Assembly (NCBI RefSeq): GCF_007859955.1
Contig: NZ_SJPR01000001.1
Location: forward strand, 634,388-698,387
DNA: 64,000 nt
Source of the DNA: Botrimarina colliarenosi
Lineage (GTDB): Bacteria > Planctomycetota > Planctomycetia > Pirellulales > Lacipirellulaceae
Direction of reading: 5' to 3'
The notes beneath the pieces are model-generated. The model searched no databases. It was not told the DNA's origin and saw only the letters and a program-made list of their open reading frames with translations. A program made the position numbers and the translations under genes. This document shows positions 1 to 8,242 of the stretch, piece by piece (the first letter of the stretch is position 1; each line of letters opens with the position of its first letter).

Positions 1-1368
1 GCGATCGAGCACGGCCCGCCACGCCTCGATTTGGCCGTTGCGATTACGCCCGTTGCCGATGATCGTCGTGCCGTCATCGCTGATGCCGGTCGCGTCGCTG
101 AGCTGCCAGCCCGAGAGGTCGAGCCCGTAGTCGAGCCGTAGCACATCGGCGAGCTCACGCATGCCGCGGGCTTCGTCCCAGAGGAAGGGGATGACACCCA
201 CCGCCCCGAATCCGTAGAGCACATCGTCTATGAACAATCCCTTTACAATTTGGCTGAAGCCGATAACTGAGTTTCCGTCTCCCGAGACACCGGTGGCTTC
301 GGCTTGAATCGAGAATCGATCGTCGGTGGTTTGGAGGTTTCCCAGATGCATCCATCCAGTTGCTTCACGCCACAGCACTGCGAGCGGTTGTGCGAAGATG
401 CCGCTCCCGTCGTCGTAACCATCGACTCCTACAACCGTTGATCCATCGGCTGAAATGGCGTTGCCGACGGTATAGCGCTTGCTACTATCAGCTAGGCCAT
501 AATTACCGAGGCCTTGAAGGCCGCCATTGGTAGTCCAGAGGAAAGGTTCACTGCCGTAGTCTTCGGATGAGTCGAAACCATTGATAAGGACCGTCCCGCC
601 ATCGCTCGTGACCTCCACCGCGGTGGAGTTAACGTAGTAACCTTGGCTACCGCTTGGCAGCACGCCTGGCTCCTCCATTCCTCCGGTGCGGTTGTGGCGG
701 AAAGCCCAGTTCCGCTTCTTTGCGAGAGGGAGTGAGGTAACGTGGCCTTCATCGTGCAGGTCGCTCAAGAAGGACGGATCGGGACCGTAATCGGAAGGCA
801 CATAAGGAGTACGGTACGTCCCAGCAAGGACACTGCCGTTGCGTGATAAGGCAGCTGGATAGATGTCCTTTGATTCAACGGAGACGGAGTTCTCCGGACC
901 TGCAAGAGACCAGCGGAAAGCAGGATCGCCGTATTTGATGTCAACTTCGCCCGCGACATAGACGCCGTCGGCGGAGATACTGGTCGGCGTCGCATTGCCA
1001 GTCACGCCGCTGGGCAGCATGTTGTAGAACGCCTTGCCGGTGGCGGGGGACCAGACGAACGGTCGATTGCTATTTGTTGGTCCGCCCCGGTCGTAACCAA
1101 TAACCACGCGCCCGTCGCCCGAGAGGTCAACGGCATAGCTGGGACCAGTGGGATTGACCCCCAGGCCATGGAACTCACCCCGGAACGGGTGCAGCGCCCT
1201 GCCGAGCGTGTCGCGACCTAAGGCGAGCGACCTCGCTACTCGGTCACGGACGGCGTCCGGGGTTTGCGCCGGCAGGTTCACCGCCGGGATGTCGATCGCC
1301 GCCGCTGTCGTGACGATGCCGGCAAAGAGGCACAGCGCGATCCCAGCGGTTGTTTTCCGTGAAGCCAT
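1..1368 (-). CDS. Secreted HAF-repeat protein, C-terminus beyond window
   Basis: An open frame of 456 codons runs from the ATG at 1368 to the window edge without a stop, so the C-terminus is missing. Residues 1-24 form a signal peptide (hydrophobic core ALCLFAGIVTTAAA). The rest carries repeated motifs of the kind ISADGSTVVG, followed by a few residues and then FVW or FLW. Examples lie near residues 80, 130, 250, 303 and 430 (GISDDGTTIIGNG). This pattern matches the HAF extracellular repeat family of predicted beta-propeller or adhesin-like proteins, which often end in PEP-CTERM anchors. Whether this one does cannot be seen. The function is unknown and the substrate cannot be inferred. Confidence 0.8.
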   Translation of the reverse strand, partial: MASRKTTAGIALCLFAGIVTTAAAIDIPAVNLPAQTPDAVRDRVARSLALGRDTLGRALHPFRGEFHGLGVNPTGPSYAVDLSGDGRVVIGYDRGGPTNSNRPFVWSPATGKAFYNMLPSGVTGNATPTSISADGVYVAGEVDIKYGDPAFRWSLAGPENSVSVESKDIYPAALSRNGSVLAGTYRTPYVPSDYGPDPSFLSDLHDEGHVTSLPLAKKRNWAFRHNRTGGMEEPGVLPSGSQGYYVNSTAVEVTSDGGTVLINGFDSSEDYGSEPFLWTTNGGLQGLGNYGLADSSKRYTVGNAISADGSTVVGVDGYDDGSGIFAQPLAVLWREATGWMHLGNLQTTDDRFSIQAEATGVSGDGNSVIGFSQIVKGLFIDDVLYGFGAVGVIPFLWDEARGMRELADVLRLDYGLDLSGWQLSDATGISDDGTTIIGNGRNRNGQIEAWRAVLDR

Positions 1369-1459
1369 AACGAGTCTCTCCCAGTTGCGTCCGAGCAAGC
1401 CGCCAAATCATGCCCCGATCGGGCCGTGACGCCAACCGCAGTTCCGGGGGGCGACTGTT

Positions 1460-1534
1460 GGCGAGCCGGCGATGTCAGTCGTCGGTGGGAACCACGATTG
1501 GCCCTCCACCGACCACTGACGTGGCCGGCTCGCC
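1460..1534. repeat. REP-like inverted repeat, class B (degenerate copy)
   Basis: The two 29-base arms (1460-1488 and 1506-1534) begin with GGCGAGCCGGC and end with GTCGGTGG. They are the same class as the perfect palindromes that flank the RAYT gene near 58 kb, but they differ from each other at several positions. It sits in the 269-bp gap between ruvB and the HAF-repeat gene. Confidence 0.8.
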
Positions 1535-1569
1535 GAATGCTGAGGAGGAGTCTGGACGCCCCTATACTT

Positions 1570-1628
1570 GAGCTAGCCGCGGGTGGCGCCGGGTACCCGA
1601 TTCACCCGCGGCTAGCGCCGACGGCTCG
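1570..1628. repeat. REP-like inverted repeat, class C
   Basis: The arms CTAGCCGCGGGT (1573-1584) and ACCCGCGGCTAG (1604-1615) are separated by 19 bases, with partly matching outer flanks. A second copy with perfect 26-base arms lies at 33049-33120. It directly follows the ruvB stop and could also act on transcript ends. Confidence 0.8.
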
Positions 1629-1637
1629 AGGGATCGG

Positions 1638-2753
1638 CTAGAACAGCCGTGGAGGGGCTTCGTCGCTCTCGTCCGGCGGGGGCGAGTGGCCGAGGTGCTC
1701 GTACGCCTTGGCCGTCAGCTTGCGGCCCCGTGGGGTGCGGACCACCAGCTCGCTACGCAGGAGGAAGGGCTCGATCTCGTCGGTGAGCGTGTCGACCGCC
1801 AGGTTGAGCGTGTGGGCGATCGCCTCGACGCCGGCCGGGCCGCCGCCGAAGACGCGCAAGATCGTCGTCAGGTACTTGCGGTCCTGCGGGTCGAGTCCCT
1901 TCTGATCGACACCGAGCATGCTCAGGGCGTCATCGGTGACGACCAGGGTCCCCTCGCCGTCGGCGCGGCTTTGGGCGTAGTCGCGGACCCAGCGGAGGCG
2001 GTTGTTGGCGATGCGCGGCGTCCCGCGGCTGGCGGTGGCGATCTTTTCCGCCGCTGCTTCGACGATCGGCAGGCCGAGCTTCTTGGCGTTGATCGTGACG
2101 ATGCGCGTCAACTCGCTGATCGAGTAGAAGTCGAGGTGTTCCCGTACAGGGAAGCGGTCCCGCAACGGCGCCGACAGCAGGCCGCTGCGCGTCGTGGCGC
2201 CGATGATCGTCATCGGCCGCAGCTTCATGTTGACGGTCCGGGCGTTGACGCCTTCGCCGAGGGTGATGTCGACCCGGAAATCTTCCATCGCCGGGTACAT
2301 GAACTCCTCGACCGCCTTGGGGAGCCGGTGGATCTCGTCGATGAAGAGGACCGACCCTTCCTCGGCGTTCGTCAGGTACGGCAGCAGGTCTTTGGGGGCG
2401 GCGAGCGCCGCGCCGCTGGCGATCTGCAGGCTGACGTCGAGCTCCCGGGGGATGCAGGTGGCGAACGTCGTCTTGCCCAAGCCCGGCGGGCCGTCGAGCA
2501 GGACGTGGCCGAGCGGTTCGCGTCGTTTGGCGGCCGCCTCGACGGCGATGCCGATCCGCTCACAGACGTCGCGTTGGCCGATGATGTCGCGCAGGTACTT
2601 GGGCCGCAGGGCGACGTCGTCAGCAAAGTTGCCGGGCAGGTCGGTCATTGGCTTGCCGCTGGGGGCGGCGTGGTCGTTGGCGAGCCGCGTCGTCTCGGCG
2701 CGGTTAGCGGCCCCGGCGGAATCGGCCGCGGTAAGGATCGTTTCGCGGGCCAT
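1638..2753 (-). CDS. ruvB: Holliday junction branch-migration helicase RuvB
   Basis: This is the AAA+ motor of the RuvAB complex, which drives branch migration of Holliday junctions during recombinational repair. The 371-residue product has Walker A GPPGLGKT, Walker B FIDEIHR, sensor region GATTRSGLLSAPLRDRF and the C-terminal winged-helix domain ending near YEHLGHSPP. The ATG at 2753 is supported by GGAGGG about seven bases upstream. It gives a roughly 35-residue N-terminal extension relative to many RuvB proteins, and the Met at residue 36 is an alternative start. ruvA and ruvC lie 4-5 kb further on, on the same strand but not contiguous. Confidence 0.97.
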   Translation of the reverse strand: MARETILTAADSAGAANRAETTRLANDHAAPSGKPMTDLPGNFADDVALRPKYLRDIIGQRDVCERIGIAVEAAAKRREPLGHVLLDGPPGLGKTTFATCIPRELDVSLQIASGAALAAPKDLLPYLTNAEEGSVLFIDEIHRLPKAVEEFMYPAMEDFRVDITLGEGVNARTVNMKLRPMTIIGATTRSGLLSAPLRDRFPVREHLDFYSISELTRIVTINAKKLGLPIVEAAAEKIATASRGTPRIANNRLRWVRDYAQSRADGEGTLVVTDDALSMLGVDQKGLDPQDRKYLTTILRVFGGGPAGVEAIAHTLNLAVDTLTDEIEPFLLRSELVVRTPRGRKLTAKAYEHLGHSPPPDESDEAPPRLF

Positions 2754-2894
2754 CGAGCGCCCTCCGTGGTGCGTGTCCTAGAGGTGAACAGCCTAACAGA
2801 GAGACGCCGGCGGGCGGAGGGCAGACGGGGAGGCTCTCGGCCGCCCGAGCGCCGCGGGCGCCAGCGTGCCCTGGTGCGGGTCGGCGGAAGGGGG

Positions 2895-4322
2895 CTAGCC
2901 CCGGGGGGCCGGCCAAGCCAGCCGGTGTCGGGAGGCGACGGCGATCGCCCAGGTCGCCATGGCGAGCGTAGCCGCCGAGGGCTCGGGGACCGTCTGAGCG
3001 GGCCCACCGAGGGTCGCGCCGTAATTTTGCTGCCACAGGTTGCGATGGCGGCTGTTGATTGGCAAGCCGGCGCCGCGGTCGTTCGGCAGCACCACGTTGA
3101 CGCGGACGTTGTCTCGCCAGACCGTGTAATCGGCGGCATCGACGACGCCATCGTCATTGAAGTCGCCCGCCAGGCTGAGTGGCGAACTGAGGCCGGTGTG
3201 CAAGAAGGCCCGGGCGACCGAAGCCATGTCGTTGAGATGCCACTCGCTCAAGGCGCCGACCTGGGCGCCCTCACGTCCCCAGAACTTGCCATAACGCCCG
3301 TTGGGGTCCTGCTTGTTGGCGTGGAGCCATTCCATCGCGTCGCCGACGGCGTCGATCCAGCGGGAGTTGTCGTCGTGCTCGTAAAGATCAACCAGCGCGT
3401 CGGCGAGCTCGAACGCCCAGTAGCCCTCGTCGTTGAGCGAGCCATTGGCGCCACTGAAGTAGCGGTTGACCGAAGCGTTGGCGATGCGCTGGGCTTCGGT
3501 AAGCCGCGACAGATCGCCCGTGGCGTCGTAGGCGGCGAGGTTCGCCGAGATGCCGAAGCCGGCGAAGTTCACCAACGGGTAGTCGCCTACCGTTCCCGCC
3601 TTCGGGCCGGTGAGGAAGAGTTTCTCGTAGAAGGTCCCCTCGGATAGTTGCGTGGTGTTCTCCGCCCAGGCGAGCCGCTGCTCGGCGTCTTCCCGATAGG
3701 CGACGTCGCCGGTCTCCTCGTAGAGCATGAAGCCGGCGCGAGCGCCCTGCAGCACCGCGGCGGAGTCGATGAAGCTGTTGTCGCCGACGCGCCAGTAGCT
3801 GCCGCCGGGGTGGCCGGGGACGGCGCCTTCCAAGAGGAAGTCGTAGACGTCTGCGGCGCGGTCGAGGTAGATCGCCTCGCCGGTGATACGGTGGGCTTCC
3901 ATCAACGCGACAGCGAGGTGGGCGTTGTCGTCGTAGTACCGGTCGCCCACGCCGCGGCAACAATCGTAGCCACCCAGCGGCGACCAGTATTGATCGACCA
4001 GCTGATTGGAGAAGGCTCGCAGCCGCGGTGCGTAGTAGTCGGGATCGACGCGGGCCAGGTCGTTCAGCACCCGGAACTCGGTGCTCAGAGGCCAAACGAA
4101 AGCGGCCCCACCGGCGCCCCCCGACTGCCCCCCAGAAAGGTTCGCCGTCTCGGCGTAGAGATGGCTCCGCGGCAGGCCGAGCGACGCTTTGATCTCGTCC
4201 TGCGTCTCAATGCCCCAGGCGACGAGTTGGGCGCGATCAAACGCTTGCGCCGAAGCCATTCCGGCGAGCCAACACGCCAGGATAAGAGAGCCCAGAGGAG
4301 GCAAAGAGATCTTTCGCAACAA
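2895..4322 (-). CDS. Secreted GH76-like (alpha,alpha)6-barrel enzyme with dockerin and PEP-CTERM
   Basis: The 475-residue product starts at a TTG preceded by GGCGG and has a signal peptide (LPPLGSLILACWLAGMASA). Residues 30-380 show the repeated helical-barrel pattern of GH76 and related six-hairpin glycosidases (NAHLAVALMEAHRITGE, YWRVGDNSFIDSAAVLQGA). Residues 383-435 contain a dockerin type I repeat with calcium loop DFNDDGVVDAADY; the second repeat is degenerate. The last 31 residues are a PEP-CTERM signal (VPEPSAATLAMATWAIAVAS), which predicts sorting to the cell surface. The likely role is polysaccharide breakdown. The exact substrate and the GH family assignment are inference; an epimerase-like barrel is the main alternative. 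Confidence 0.75.
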   Translation of the reverse strand: MLRKISLPPLGSLILACWLAGMASAQAFDRAQLVAWGIETQDEIKASLGLPRSHLYAETANLSGGQSGGAGGAAFVWPLSTEFRVLNDLARVDPDYYAPRLRAFSNQLVDQYWSPLGGYDCCRGVGDRYYDDNAHLAVALMEAHRITGEAIYLDRAADVYDFLLEGAVPGHPGGSYWRVGDNSFIDSAAVLQGARAGFMLYEETGDVAYREDAEQRLAWAENTTQLSEGTFYEKLFLTGPKAGTVGDYPLVNFAGFGISANLAAYDATGDLSRLTEAQRIANASVNRYFSGANGSLNDEGYWAFELADALVDLYEHDDNSRWIDAVGDAMEWLHANKQDPNGRYGKFWGREGAQVGALSEWHLNDMASVARAFLHTGLSSPLSLAGDFNDDGVVDAADYTVWRDNVRVNVVLPNDRGAGLPINSRHRNLWQQNYGATLGGPAQTVPEPSAATLAMATWAIAVASRHRLAWPAPRG

Positions 4323-4533
4323 GGTATCCGCCTCATTCGAGCAGCCTGGGAGGGCGGGAGCGTTCCGGAACTCCCGAGGGGTTCATCGTACCAGCGCGAA
4401 GTGGTCGAGTCGCTTTCCCACGTGGAGAAGCGGGACCGAATCGGTCACGATCGGGGAAAACGCCGGCACGTTTTCGCCCGGTCTGAGCCGCCCAGGAAAC
4501 GCTAGAACGATACCGCCCGATTGGCCTACGGAA

Positions 4534-5367
4534 CTACCGAGCCGGCAGATCAGCGAGGAACGCCCGCAGGTCGTCGTAGTAGGACGGCGGCTGCGGCTGC
4601 CGGTGCGAGAGGTCTGGCAGCTCGATGAATCGTTTGAATCCGGGCGCGGTCTCAAACAGCCGCTGGCCTTGCTCGAAGGGGACCACCTCATCGGCCGTGC
4701 CATGACTGATCAGCACCGGCCCGTCGTAGCGGGCGATCCGGCCTAGCGAGTCGTAGCGGTTCTGCATCACCAGTCGCACCGGCAGCCAGGGGTAATGGAT
4801 CGCCGCGGCTGCCGGTAGCGTCGTGAAGCCGCTCTGTACGACGAGTGCTGCGGCGCCCTGCTCGGCGACGATCGCCGTGGCGACCCCGCCGCCGATCGAC
4901 CGGCCGACGACCAGCGTCTGGGCGGGCGTGCGGCCGGTGCGTTCGGCGAGCCAGCGCTGCGCCGCCATGCCGTCGGCGATGACGCCCGCCTCGAAGGGCT
5001 TGCCCTCGCTCTTGCCATAGCCGCGGTAGTCGAAGACCAGCACCGCCGCGTCGAGTTGGTCTCGCAGCAGCCGGGCCAGTGACGGCAGGGAAGAGACGTC
5101 GACGCCGTTTCCGTGGCAGTAGAGCAGGGCGTGCGACGCTTCTTCGTGAGGGAAGAACCAGCCGTGGACGCGCGTCGCCGCAGCGCCTTTGAGCGGCGGC
5201 ACGTCGATCCAAGCCTCTTCGAAGTCGCCCCCCTCGGGGGACCACTCGCCCGCAGCCGGTGGCGGGGCCGGATAGACCAACCACCTTTCAAGAAACGACA
5301 TCAGCAGCACAATCGAGAGGTAACCAACCGCCGTCCAACGGAGTCCCGTCAGCAAGAGCCCTTTCAT
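4534..5367 (-). CDS. Membrane-anchored alpha/beta hydrolase (Bem46/ABHD13-like)
   Basis: I chose the ATG at 5367, giving 277 residues. The frame stays open to 5532, but a start there would run into the upstream SHD1 gene. Residues 5-25 are one N-terminal membrane segment. The catalytic triad is visible: Ser157 in GRSIGGG, Asp226 in GTADEVVP and His255 in DLSHRQP; HGNG at 85-88 is the oxyanion-hole region. The layout matches serine hydrolases of the Bem46/ABHD13 type, anchored with the hydrolase domain outside the cytoplasm. The substrate is unknown. Confidence 0.85.
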   Translation of the reverse strand: MKGLLLTGLRWTAVGYLSIVLLMSFLERWLVYPAPPPAAGEWSPEGGDFEEAWIDVPPLKGAAATRVHGWFFPHEEASHALLYCHGNGVDVSSLPSLARLLRDQLDAAVLVFDYRGYGKSEGKPFEAGVIADGMAAQRWLAERTGRTPAQTLVVGRSIGGGVATAIVAEQGAAALVVQSGFTTLPAAAAIHYPWLPVRLVMQNRYDSLGRIARYDGPVLISHGTADEVVPFEQGQRLFETAPGFKRFIELPDLSHRQPQPPSYYDDLRAFLADLPAR

Positions 5368-5443
5368 GCGACGGCGGTGCGGAGAATCAATGCGGGGAAT
5401 CAAGGCAGAGCGGATCGCTCGGAAGGGGAGATGTTGCGGGACC

Positions 5444-6238
5444 TCACTCGATTGGTGCGGCGCCGTACTCACCACCGCCGGGCTCGCCGCGGAACTCGCC
5501 TTCCGACTCGCCGGGGGGAACACCCGCTTCAAGACCGGGCGGCCGCGCCGCGACGGTCGTTCCGATCGACGTCGCCGCCGAGACCCCGCCGCGCAGGTCG
5601 GCCATCAGCTGCTGTAGGCATTGTTGGGCGACCCAGCGGCGGTCGTCAGGGCTGAGCTTCGCCAGCGGGTACTCGTACCGCTTGCCTTGGATCCAAAGCA
5701 GGGCCGCCTTCCCCTTCGCCCCGCCATACAGAGCGGTGATCTTCCGGCCCCGGGCGTCGGTCCACTCACGCTCGGGGGCGTTCTCTGGCGGTTCGGCGGC
5801 TTTCGCTTCGCGGCGTTTCGCGGCGAACCCATCGGGTAGGTCGCGCTCCAAGTGGGTGTGGTACGCCTCGACGTGCTGCCAGTCGGCCGGCGAGAGCTTG
5901 GCAAACGGGACGACGACGGGGTCACCGGCGCCGCTGACGCTGACTCCGTCTTCCCGCACGAGTTCGAAGCGGCCGCGCACCGGCTCGCCGCCGGTCGCCC
6001 ACTCCCGTGGCCCGCTCAGCTCTTTGTAGCGCTCGACCCACTGCTGGTCCGCCTCGCTGAGGCGGTTCAGGGGCGCCGGGACGAGCTTCTTGTCCTCGCC
6101 ACGCAGGTAGACAGTTGGCCCCCGCAGCCGGACAAAGTCGGCTTCGAGGGTCTGGCCCTCGTCGTTGGTCCAGGTCCGTCCGAAGGCAGGCCCCCCGGCG
6201 ACCAACAGGGCGAGCGGCAGCAGTCGAGTCAGCTTCAT
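5444..6238 (-). CDS. Secreted protein with three SHD1-like repeats
   Basis: The product has 264 residues and a signal peptide at 1-20 (LLPLALLVAGGPAFG). Three related segments follow at about 21-70, 78-125 and 170-220. Each begins RxW, continues with a short beta-rich stretch and ends with a motif like PLNRLSEADQQWVERY, PFAKLSPADWQHVEAY or PLAKLSPDDRRWVAQ. This is the SLA1 homology domain 1 pattern, common in exported planctomycete proteins, where its function is unknown. The tail after 220 is Gly/Pro-rich. The alpha/beta hydrolase gene starts 76 bases downstream on the same strand, so the two may be cotranscribed. Confidence 0.8.
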   Translation of the reverse strand: MKLTRLLPLALLVAGGPAFGRTWTNDEGQTLEADFVRLRGPTVYLRGEDKKLVPAPLNRLSEADQQWVERYKELSGPREWATGGEPVRGRFELVREDGVSVSGAGDPVVVPFAKLSPADWQHVEAYHTHLERDLPDGFAAKRREAKAAEPPENAPEREWTDARGRKITALYGGAKGKAALLWIQGKRYEYPLAKLSPDDRRWVAQQCLQQLMADLRGGVSAATSIGTTVAARPPGLEAGVPPGESEGEFRGEPGGGEYGAAPIE

Positions 6239-6360
6239 GGCGAGGGGCCTTACGCGATCGGGCGAAGAGCGGCGTTCCGGGCCCTGAGTCTATTCGCTCG
6301 ACCCGCCCCCCGCCAAACTCCGTCACCGATAACTTCTCGGCAAGGGTTACCGAGTGGTTT

Positions 6361-6443
6361 GTGGGAGGGGTCTCCGACCCCGATTACCCGCCGCTATCCA
6401 CAGCGGCTAGGAGGCCGCTATCGGGGTCGGAGACCCCTCCCAC
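6361..6443. repeat. REP-like inverted repeat, class A
   Basis: The perfect 24-base arms (6361-6384 and 6420-6443) each contain the self-complementary core GGGGTCTCCGACCCC. They lie around a 35-base centre with its own hairpin. Related copies sit at 32478, 45466, 50912, 55809 and 63833. It lies between the SHD1 gene start and the ruvA stop. Confidence 0.9.
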
Positions 6444-6471
6444 AGGAATAAGAACTGGCGCCGGCTAACCG

Positions 6472-7098
6472 TCAGTCGTTGCGTTGCTCGTAAACGGCGT
6501 GCAGCAGCGCCTCGACGTCTTTGAACTTCTTCTTGCCGCCGGTCACGACGCCGTCGATCAGCCGGCGGGCGTCGGCGTCGCTGTGGCCGAGGGTCCGGAG
6601 AATCTCGAACGCCTCGCTCAAGAGGTCGTTGGTGACGTCGCCGAGCGGTTTCTCCTTGCGGCCGACCAGCAGCGCGAACTTGGCTGCTTTGCGACGCAGC
6701 TTGGCGATGATCCGCTCGGCGGTCGCCGGGCCGATGCCGGGGAGGGTCGCCAGCCCCTTGGCGTCTTGCTCTTCAATCATGACGGCGAGCTCCTCGACGG
6801 GCCGCACCATCGCCCGCAGCGCCTTGCGGACGCCGACGCCATCGACGCTGCAGAACATGTCGAAGAACTCCCGCTCAACCGCGGCGGTGAAGCCGACCAG
6901 ACGCGGCGTCAGCTTGCCGCGGGTCGGGTCACCTTCGAGGTACTCAATCGTGTGGAGCGACGCCTCCTCGCCGATAGCGCCCGACAGCCGCCGACGGGCA
7001 AACTCGGGGATCAGCACTTCGTACTCGAAGGGCCCGGCGGCCAGCGTGGCGGCGTCGCCAGCGGCATGGACAACACGGCCGGTGATTTTGGTGATCAT
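6472..7098 (-). CDS. ruvA: Holliday junction-binding protein RuvA
   Basis: RuvA binds the four-way junction and loads the RuvB rings. The 208-residue product has the N-terminal OB fold ([11 protein letters not shown]), helix-hairpin-helix motifs ([16 protein letters not shown]) and the C-terminal three-helix domain that contacts RuvB ([18 protein letters not shown]). I placed the start at the ATG at 7098; the frame extends to 7122 only through repeat-derived sequence. The length is normal for the family. ruvC lies about 0.5 kb upstream on the same strand, with a small membrane gene between them. Confidence 0.95.
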   Translation of the reverse strand: MITKITGRVVHAAGDAATLAAGPFEYEVLIPEFARRRLSGAIGEEASLHTIEYLEGDPTRGKLTPRLVGFTAAVEREFFDMFCSVDGVGVRKALRAMVRPVEELAVMIEEQDAKGLATLPGIGPATAERIIAKLRRKAAKFALLVGRKEKPLGDVTNDLLSEAFEILRTLGHSDADARRLIDGVVTGGKKKFKDVEALLHAVYEQRND

Positions 7099-7218
7099 GG
7101 TGGAGCGGTCAGCGGTCAGCATTCAGCGGTCAGCTCTTGAGCCCCCAGACGTTAGTCGGGGGAGGGCGCGAAGGAAAGAGCCGACCATCGTGACCACTCC
7201 CTAAAAGTGTTTCGGCAG

Positions 7219-7503
7219 TCACGCATTGTTACCGAGCTCAGTTACCGTCGGGTTCCACTTGCTCCAAAAAAAGATGACTTGGGTCCAAAGGCTGCAGGCG
7301 ATTAGACCATGGATCACCGTCATAGCGGTCTCGCCGTGGCACGCTTTGATCCAAGCGCTATATGTCATAATGCCCGCCAAGCCGACAGGCATTAAACGAT
7401 TGGCCCAGATCGAAGCGCGGGCGGACAGATCCCGGTTCGAGAAGCCGTAGGCGAAGGCGACAATCCAAGCGATGGCTCCGATCGTTCCCACAACGCAGCT
7501 CAC
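7219..7503 (-). CDS. Small membrane protein between ruvC and ruvA, unknown function
   Basis: The GTG at 7503 gives 94 residues with about three hydrophobic segments (VVGTIGAIAWIVAFAYGF, LMPVGLAGIMTYSAW, IHGLIACSLWTQVIFFW). No family was recognised. The frame is open upstream as far as a TAA 17 codons before the GTG, and those codons (IFNAIFSLISFV) extend the first membrane helix. A GGGAG lies six bases before an ATC codon in that extension, so a non-standard upstream start is possible. A link to recombination is suggested only by position. Confidence 0.5.
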   Translation of the reverse strand: MSCVVGTIGAIAWIVAFAYGFSNRDLSARASIWANRLMPVGLAGIMTYSAWIKACHGETAMTVIHGLIACSLWTQVIFFWSKWNPTVTELGNNA

Positions 7504-7594
7504 GAAGGAAATCAGTGAGAAAATAGCGTTGAAGATTTGATGCTCCCGACGTTAATTCCAGAGCATGCTACCGCGCCGTAGAGCGTTCACGCCA

Positions 7595-8098
7595 CTAAGA
7601 GAGCTGACCGCTGACAGCTGACCGCTTCCCGCTCAAATGCCAATGCGTCACCGCGATCGCCAGGGCGTCGGCCACGTCGGGCGGCTCGGGCGGCGTCGCC
7701 AGGCCCAGTTCGCGTTGGATCGCCAGCTGCATCTGCGCCTTCGGCGCCCGGCCGGCGCCGGTGAGGATCCGCTTGATTTGGGTGGCCGCATAGTGCGTCA
7801 CCGGCAGCCCCGCCTGGTTGGCAGCCAGGACAATAACGCCGCGGGCGTGCCCCATCAGGATCGACGTCTTGACCCGTTCGTAGTGCGAGTAGAGCTCCTC
7901 GATCGCGACCATCTCGGGTGAGAGCGAAGCGATCACCTCGGCGACGCCGGCGTGGATCTCGCCGACGCGGTGGGCGAGCGACTTCCCCTTCGTCCCCCGG
8001 ACGACGCCCGCCTCGACCAGCCGCACCCCGTCACGGCTGGCGTCGATGACGCCATAACCGGTGATGTTCAGGCCGGGGTCGATGCCGAGGATCCGCAT
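7595..8098 (-). CDS. ruvC: Crossover junction endodeoxyribonuclease RuvC
   Basis: RuvC is the resolvase that cuts Holliday junctions bound by RuvAB. The 167-residue protein has the RNase H-like fold signature. All four acidic catalytic residues are present: Asp7 (GIDPG), Glu67 (VAIEEL), Asp141 and Asp144 (DVADALAIA). The ATG at 8098 is preceded by AAGGCGG. The last ten residues (KRSAVSGQLS) come from a dispersed GACAGCTGACCGC-type repeat, so the functional protein probably ends near His154. ruvA follows on the same strand. Confidence 0.96.
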   Translation of the reverse strand: MRILGIDPGLNITGYGVIDASRDGVRLVEAGVVRGTKGKSLAHRVGEIHAGVAEVIASLSPEMVAIEELYSHYERVKTSILMGHARGVIVLAANQAGLPVTHYAATQIKRILTGAGRAPKAQMQLAIQRELGLATPPEPPDVADALAIAVTHWHLSGKRSAVSGQLS

Positions 8099-8130
8099 GC
8101 CGCCTTTTCGTGATTTAGAAGAAAGACTAG

Positions 8131-8232
8131 CCGCCGATGAACGCAGATAAACGCCGATGTCTTTTCGGTTCAGCGAACCGTATCAGCTATGCCAACCGAA
8201 TCGCATCCGCGTTCATCGGCGTCTATCGGCGG
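8131..8232. repeat. Dispersed inverted repeat between cysS and ruvC
   Basis: The arms at 8131-8159 and 8204-8232 are imperfect reverse complements built on GCCGATGAACGC. Related sequence occurs at the 3' end of the gene at 15263-15916. The element fills the gap between two same-strand genes and could fold into a long transcript hairpin. Confidence 0.7.
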
Positions 8233-8242
8233 TACCTCTTTC

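Noticed and set aside
1686..3647. 653-codon open frame antisense to ruvB and the GH76-like gene
   Set aside because: It spans two genes with clear homologues on the other strand and an intergenic gap; the composition is Arg/Val/Gly-rich and shows no domain.
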